From positions 155,793-219,792 of the forward strand of contig JBBPTG010000027.1 of assembly GCA_038093975.1 (NCBI GenBank): a DNA stretch of 64,000 nt, in the 5' to 3' direction. The translations under genes and the position numbers were made by a program. Below, piece after piece: positions 60,308-64,000 of the stretch. The notes beneath the pieces were generated by a model, which was not told the origin of the DNA, did not search any database, and saw only the letters and a program-made list of their open reading frames with translations. Origin of the DNA: Chalciporus piperatus. Lineage: Eukaryota; Basidiomycota; Agaricomycetes; Boletales; Boletaceae. The first letter of the stretch is position 1; each line of letters opens with the position of its first letter.

Positions 60308-63300
60308 CTAATCCTGGTCCTCATCCTGGTCTTTCCCATCAGGATTCACCTCAGCTTCATCAGGTACAAAACTCGTTCTCGCTGACCCTGCAGAGCGGTC
60401 AATAATACCCCAATGCTCACGACTCGCCACTCTCCCAATACCCGCTTTGATGTTCCGCAAATCCGTAATGACGGGGGCTAAGAATTGGGAGAAGGTTAGT
60501 GTTGTAATCACTGCGTCTGTACCATCTGTCTTTGCGGGTGTGATGAGCGCAAGGAGTAAGGTGGAGTCGCGAAGGTGTTTCCACACAGCCTCGGCACCAA
60601 AGGAGCAAACAAGGATTTGTTCAAGTTGACCATAATGGATCTTCATGAATCCCTCTTCGTTCGCGAAGCTTTCGTACAATACTTCATACTGTTTGTAACC
60701 GTTAGTAGGTATGTGTTGACATCGCTATTGTTGGACTGGCATGAGTGCCACTTACACGCACGAATGTATTATCACGTTGTGACTCCGCCCTGCTTCGCAA
60801 GGAGCGGCGTGTCTGAATTCTGTCCCCACCCTCGCAGATTCGCAGTTTGGACCATGATGGCATGATTCGTGGTAAGTTGGCCAGGAGTTGGTCTTCCCGC
60901 CCACCGATGATTGCTTTGAGGTAGACGACAACTCGACGACGCAGCTCCTTGTCTGGCTGATACGCTGCACGATAAGGACCCAGTAATGCCTGCATGGGAT
61001 CTGCAAAAATGATGTTCAGTCAGTTGACACGCTCCGAGTCCAAACTAAACCTGAACGACGCACAGCCCGGATAGTCATGCTCGCTTCTTGAAAGTTCCTC
61101 CCCCCGACCGCGAACATAACCAAACTCTGCCAACTCATTATCCAGATCATACTTCACTTTGAGTTGTCCCAGATATGCCATATTGAGGACCCGGCGATCT
61201 AGGTTGCTCCATGGAGACCGTCGTGAATGCAGACCCGCTTGTAAGATGCCACAAAATCGCTCCATTGAGAAGGTCCAGCTTGTCCAGACTGGGCCACAAA
61301 ATCTGATTCCTTCTGCAACGTGCAGCAGGCCGTGAATCGGAAGTGTGCACGTCGAGAGCCGCTGTTCATCATACTGATAATAGTATCTATGTGTTCGTTT
61401 AGTGCCTCTCAACCGCGTGATCAGAAATTGGTTCAGTGTGGCATATCTTTCATACAGTGTTACCCATCGGATCAATCCTTTCTCGATCTCATCAACTTCG
61501 TCCATGGTGAGCTCGAACTGCACCATCTTCTTCATCAACTGGGCCAAGAGAAGCATGTGCTTGTAAATCTTGTCATTCGGAAAACGACCCTTGAGCAAAA
61601 TTGGCGCCATATACATGAACCAAAATCCCCATGCCTCGGCTGTGAATGTCGAGCGATCCTCCGCAATGTTGCCTAGCATGCGTACGAACGTAGCAGGAAT
61701 ATGCTTAACCGTGTCAGCCGTTTCTTTCCCAACTTGCAACCAAATGTGAGGAACAATTTCATAGTTCTCTCGTCCGGAGTCGAGGCCCTTGAATCGCCCA
61801 GTCCAGTGATCCACAAGAGTGGGAATTACATTCTCCAAGAATAGGTGCATCCACTCCCAGGGGATCGATCGCGCGTAATCAATGCTGTTTACACGACGCA
61901 GTACTGGTGGCCCGCGTATGCCACTTTGCTTTGCGATGTCGGCATGCTTGGTCTTCGTCAAAGTGGGATTGGCAGTGAGATCGAGTTTCGCGATGGTTAT
62001 GAGGTACTCAGCATGTGTGCGCAAGTCTAATGAACCTGGTTCGACTGAAGGGCGCGTCTGATGAGTGACCTTGGGTGTAGTGAGGGGAATATAGTACGTG
62101 GTACCCTTTGCTGTCACGTTGCGGACACCGCGAATTTTGCACGACCGGCAAGGACAGAGGCCATTGTGCCCCTTGATGTTGAGTATTTTCTCGACTGCGA
62201 CGATATCGCCATTTTTGAATAAAAGATATGCATGGAGATTGAAACGCTGATGGGAGAGTGAGTCAAACGTTTGGACGCCACTGGCAAGAGCGGCGAGTTT
62301 GTCGTCAAGGGGGGCAAGGAAAGATGCAAGGTCCTTTGGCTGATGTGGTCCTGGTATGACTCCGACGCAGATTAGATGTTCTAAGTGTGTGCGTATCTGT
62401 GGTGGGAGATTGAAGTTCTGGAGTATGACCGGTGTAGCAGAGGGTCCACCCCGCCGGCGTTTGAACAGAAGGTAACTGTCCACCGAAAGTCCCAGTGCGA
62501 TGTCGTACTTATGGCTGAAATACGTGTGAGATAGTGGAATGTTGTCTACGGTGACAGCTGTGTTTTGAAGGATGTGGTACCACTCGCCGTCAAACACATC
62601 GCTTATCGTGTTGGGCAAGGAAGTGAAGGTATGACGATATAGAAGAGATTGAACGGTGGACTCGTTCTGGAAAAATGCTTGCAAGCGCGGGGTGATGGGG
62701 AGATAAGAGAAGACCTGACGGGACTTCCGGGAGGGTGTATAGCGGGGTTCTTTACAAAATGGACACTCTTCGTGATGAATGTACTGGCGGGTGTATGCGA
62801 CACAAGATTTAATGCAGCAGTCAACCTTGAGAGGCTCGATGCCAGCGAGCAGTGCGATACGATGCAGTACGACCCATTGCGAGTCAAGTGTGATCTTGTG
62901 TCTAAATGAGTGACGGAGCTGGTCATAAACCTTCCTCGGCATGTTGGAAATCATCTTGAGTTTGAATGCTCGGATATTGTCGCGGTCTTCATCTGTAAGA
63001 ATCTGGTTTCCTGGCATCTAACATTCAGTGATGGGATCACACACGAAAATAGAGAACATACGAATAGAATGCAGCTCGGCTTCCTGCGCTGGTCCGAGCC
63101 ATTCCTCCAGCTGTGCCTCAATCTCAGTGAGCGAAAGGTGGAAACTGAAATCGGCTTCTTCCTCTTCATCGAACGGAAGTTCGAGGTGCCCAGTTGATTG
63201 TAAGCTTGGCTCGCTGGGAGTGTCGCTAGAGGGCTCGCCACCGTCTTCTTCATTCATGATCTCTGGGTCCTCATTCTCGCTGCACTCATCTGGGCTCTCC

Positions 63301-63377
63301 TGGTTCTCCCAGACCTTCTCCCTACTCGCAGCAACTTGAACTTCTGTGCCCACCTCCACATCAGGAAATTCACACAT
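60308..63377 (-). CDS. Tnp2-type transposase (CACTA/EnSpm-like), uninterrupted
   Basis: DNA transposase of the Tnp2 family common in mushrooms. Four exons (63377-63062, 63010-61064, 61000-60756, 60688-60308) join in phase to 962 residues with no stop or frameshift. The N-terminus is acidic (DEEEEADFSF). Then come a Cys motif SCVAYTRQYIHHEECPFCKEPRY, the core YDIALGLSVDSYLLFKRRRGG, LEHLICVGVIPGPHQPKDL, HNGLCPCRSCKIRGVR, IPWEWMHLFLENVIPTLVDHWTG, and FSMERFCGILQAG. The last exons hold GGDRIQTRRS, KIHYGQLEQILVC, LILALITP-like and EHWGIIDRSAGSARTSF. ATG 63377 is preferred over a GTG at 63419. Intron 2 is placed at donor GTGCGTCG to keep the family continuity; other donors are possible. Confidence 0.85.
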
Positions 63378-63500
63378 TGCTGGTTCATACTTAATTGAAC
63401 TTATCGAACATTTAAGCACTCGGTAAGTAAAGTGGTCCCCAAGTAGAAACTACTTGTTCCAGTAGGTTCCAGTTCTTACAATCAACTTATTTGACACTTA
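60308..63500 (-). mobile_element. Tnp2-type DNA transposon
   Basis: Element defined by the intact transposase; exact ends are not found. Upstream of the gene, ACTTAATTGAACTT (63387) and ACTTAATTGAGCTT (63495) form a short direct repeat, and CAAGTAGAAACTACTTG (63438) is a short palindrome, consistent with subterminal repeats. No matching terminal inverted repeats beginning CACTA, and no target-site duplication, were identified by eye. Confidence 0.6.
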
Positions 63501-64000
63501 ATTGAGCTTGGGTGTGTTCGAGCAAGGACAGCTGAGATTATATAAGTTGACAAGCAAGTACATAGAAGCTGTAGAATAAGCAATGGCGCCCCAACACGCC
63601 GGCTGCCATGCTGAGCTAAGCGAGCGACAAGACTGTGATAAGCAAAACCAGTAGGTGAAAGGAATGACAACGAAGTGATGACAAGAGCGGGTCAACTGTT
63701 GGGAAACGAGAGGGGGACGGCATCATGAACAGAACGAGGGTATTGGTGTCCGGGATCGAGGGTATTGGTGTCCCGAACGAGGGTATACTGGGGGTGGTCC
63801 ACGGCACAGCAACGGAGATCCTGAAAAAACCGGTGAGCAGTACTCATAAACGTGACTGTGATTCTTACAGATACGAGAGTATTCGTCATCTGACCCTTCT
63901 TCCCCGCCGCCATTGATAGTGGACTCCTGTTGGGGCAGGAGTGTGACCAGGGAATCACGCGCCTTTTGAACTATAACTTCAATTTGAGCATTCGTGCGCT
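63501..64000. other. flank of transposon, no supported gene
   Basis: Overlapping short frames on both strands, none with a motif. Contains a three-unit minisatellite at 63732-63789. Confidence 0.5.
63732..63789. repeat. GAGGGTATTGGTGTCC minisatellite, 3 units
   Basis: Three tandem imperfect copies of a unit of about 21 bp (AACGAGGGTATTGGTGTCC, then GATCGAGGGTATTGGTGTCC, then AACGAGGGTATACTGG). Confidence 0.85.

Noticed and set aside
60090..63500. CACTA-type terminal inverted repeats of the transposon
   Set aside because: Only short palindromes and direct repeats were found by eye; no pair of matching ends with a target duplication could be supported.

Overview
The window is nuclear DNA of a filamentous basidiomycete, most likely an Agaricomycete. 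Genes are densely packed on both strands and split by many short introns (about 45-100 nt, GT...AG). The content also fits: an endoglucanase-V-like wall protein, a free-standing adenylate-forming reductase, a homeodomain regulator of the Hom type and a Tnp2-type transposon. No prokaryotic, viral or organellar genes were seen. Coordinates for spliced genes are outer limits. Exon joins were worked out by hand from splice sites, reading phase and family conservation, with no transcript data.

Left part (1-16 kb): a Pbs2-type MAP kinase kinase (HOG pathway), a CASP/Coy1 Golgi coiled-coil protein, a small protein with two CCCH-like repeats, a GPI-anchored endoglucanase-V-like protein, the RNase P subunit Rpr2/Rpp21, an intact intron-containing tRNA-Tyr with a decayed tRNA-like copy nearby, a RING-like/ankyrin protein and porphobilinogen synthase (HEM2).

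Middle (16-41 kb): the mitotic inhibitor kinase Wee1, a homeodomain transcription factor, a RING/TRAF-type zinc-finger protein, an unrecognised multi-exon gene ending in a membrane segment, a small secreted Gly/Lys-rich protein, DEAD-box helicase Dbp7 divergent from a very intron-rich cyclophilin B, a gene carrying a tandemly duplicated exon-intron unit, and a FIT2/Scs3 lipid-droplet protein.

Right part (41-64 kb): an adenylation-carrier-reductase enzyme, a large coiled-coil/Ser-rich protein, methylthioribose-1-phosphate isomerase (MRI1), a membrane-associated alpha/beta hydrolase, a C2H2 zinc-finger factor, the peroxisomal import receptor PEX5, a small orphan, and a transposon whose 962-residue Tnp2-type transposase reads without a break.

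Most genes are unrelated housekeeping or regulatory genes and form no visible pathway cluster. The most distinctive signals are structural: microexons of 7-23 nt in five genes, placed inside conserved motifs; a possible intron-retention switch between a soluble and a membrane-anchored cyclophilin; a duplicated exon-intron unit; a segment containing the 3' end of RPR2 plus a tRNA that looks duplicated; and a dead fragment of the reductase family 30 kb from the intact gene.
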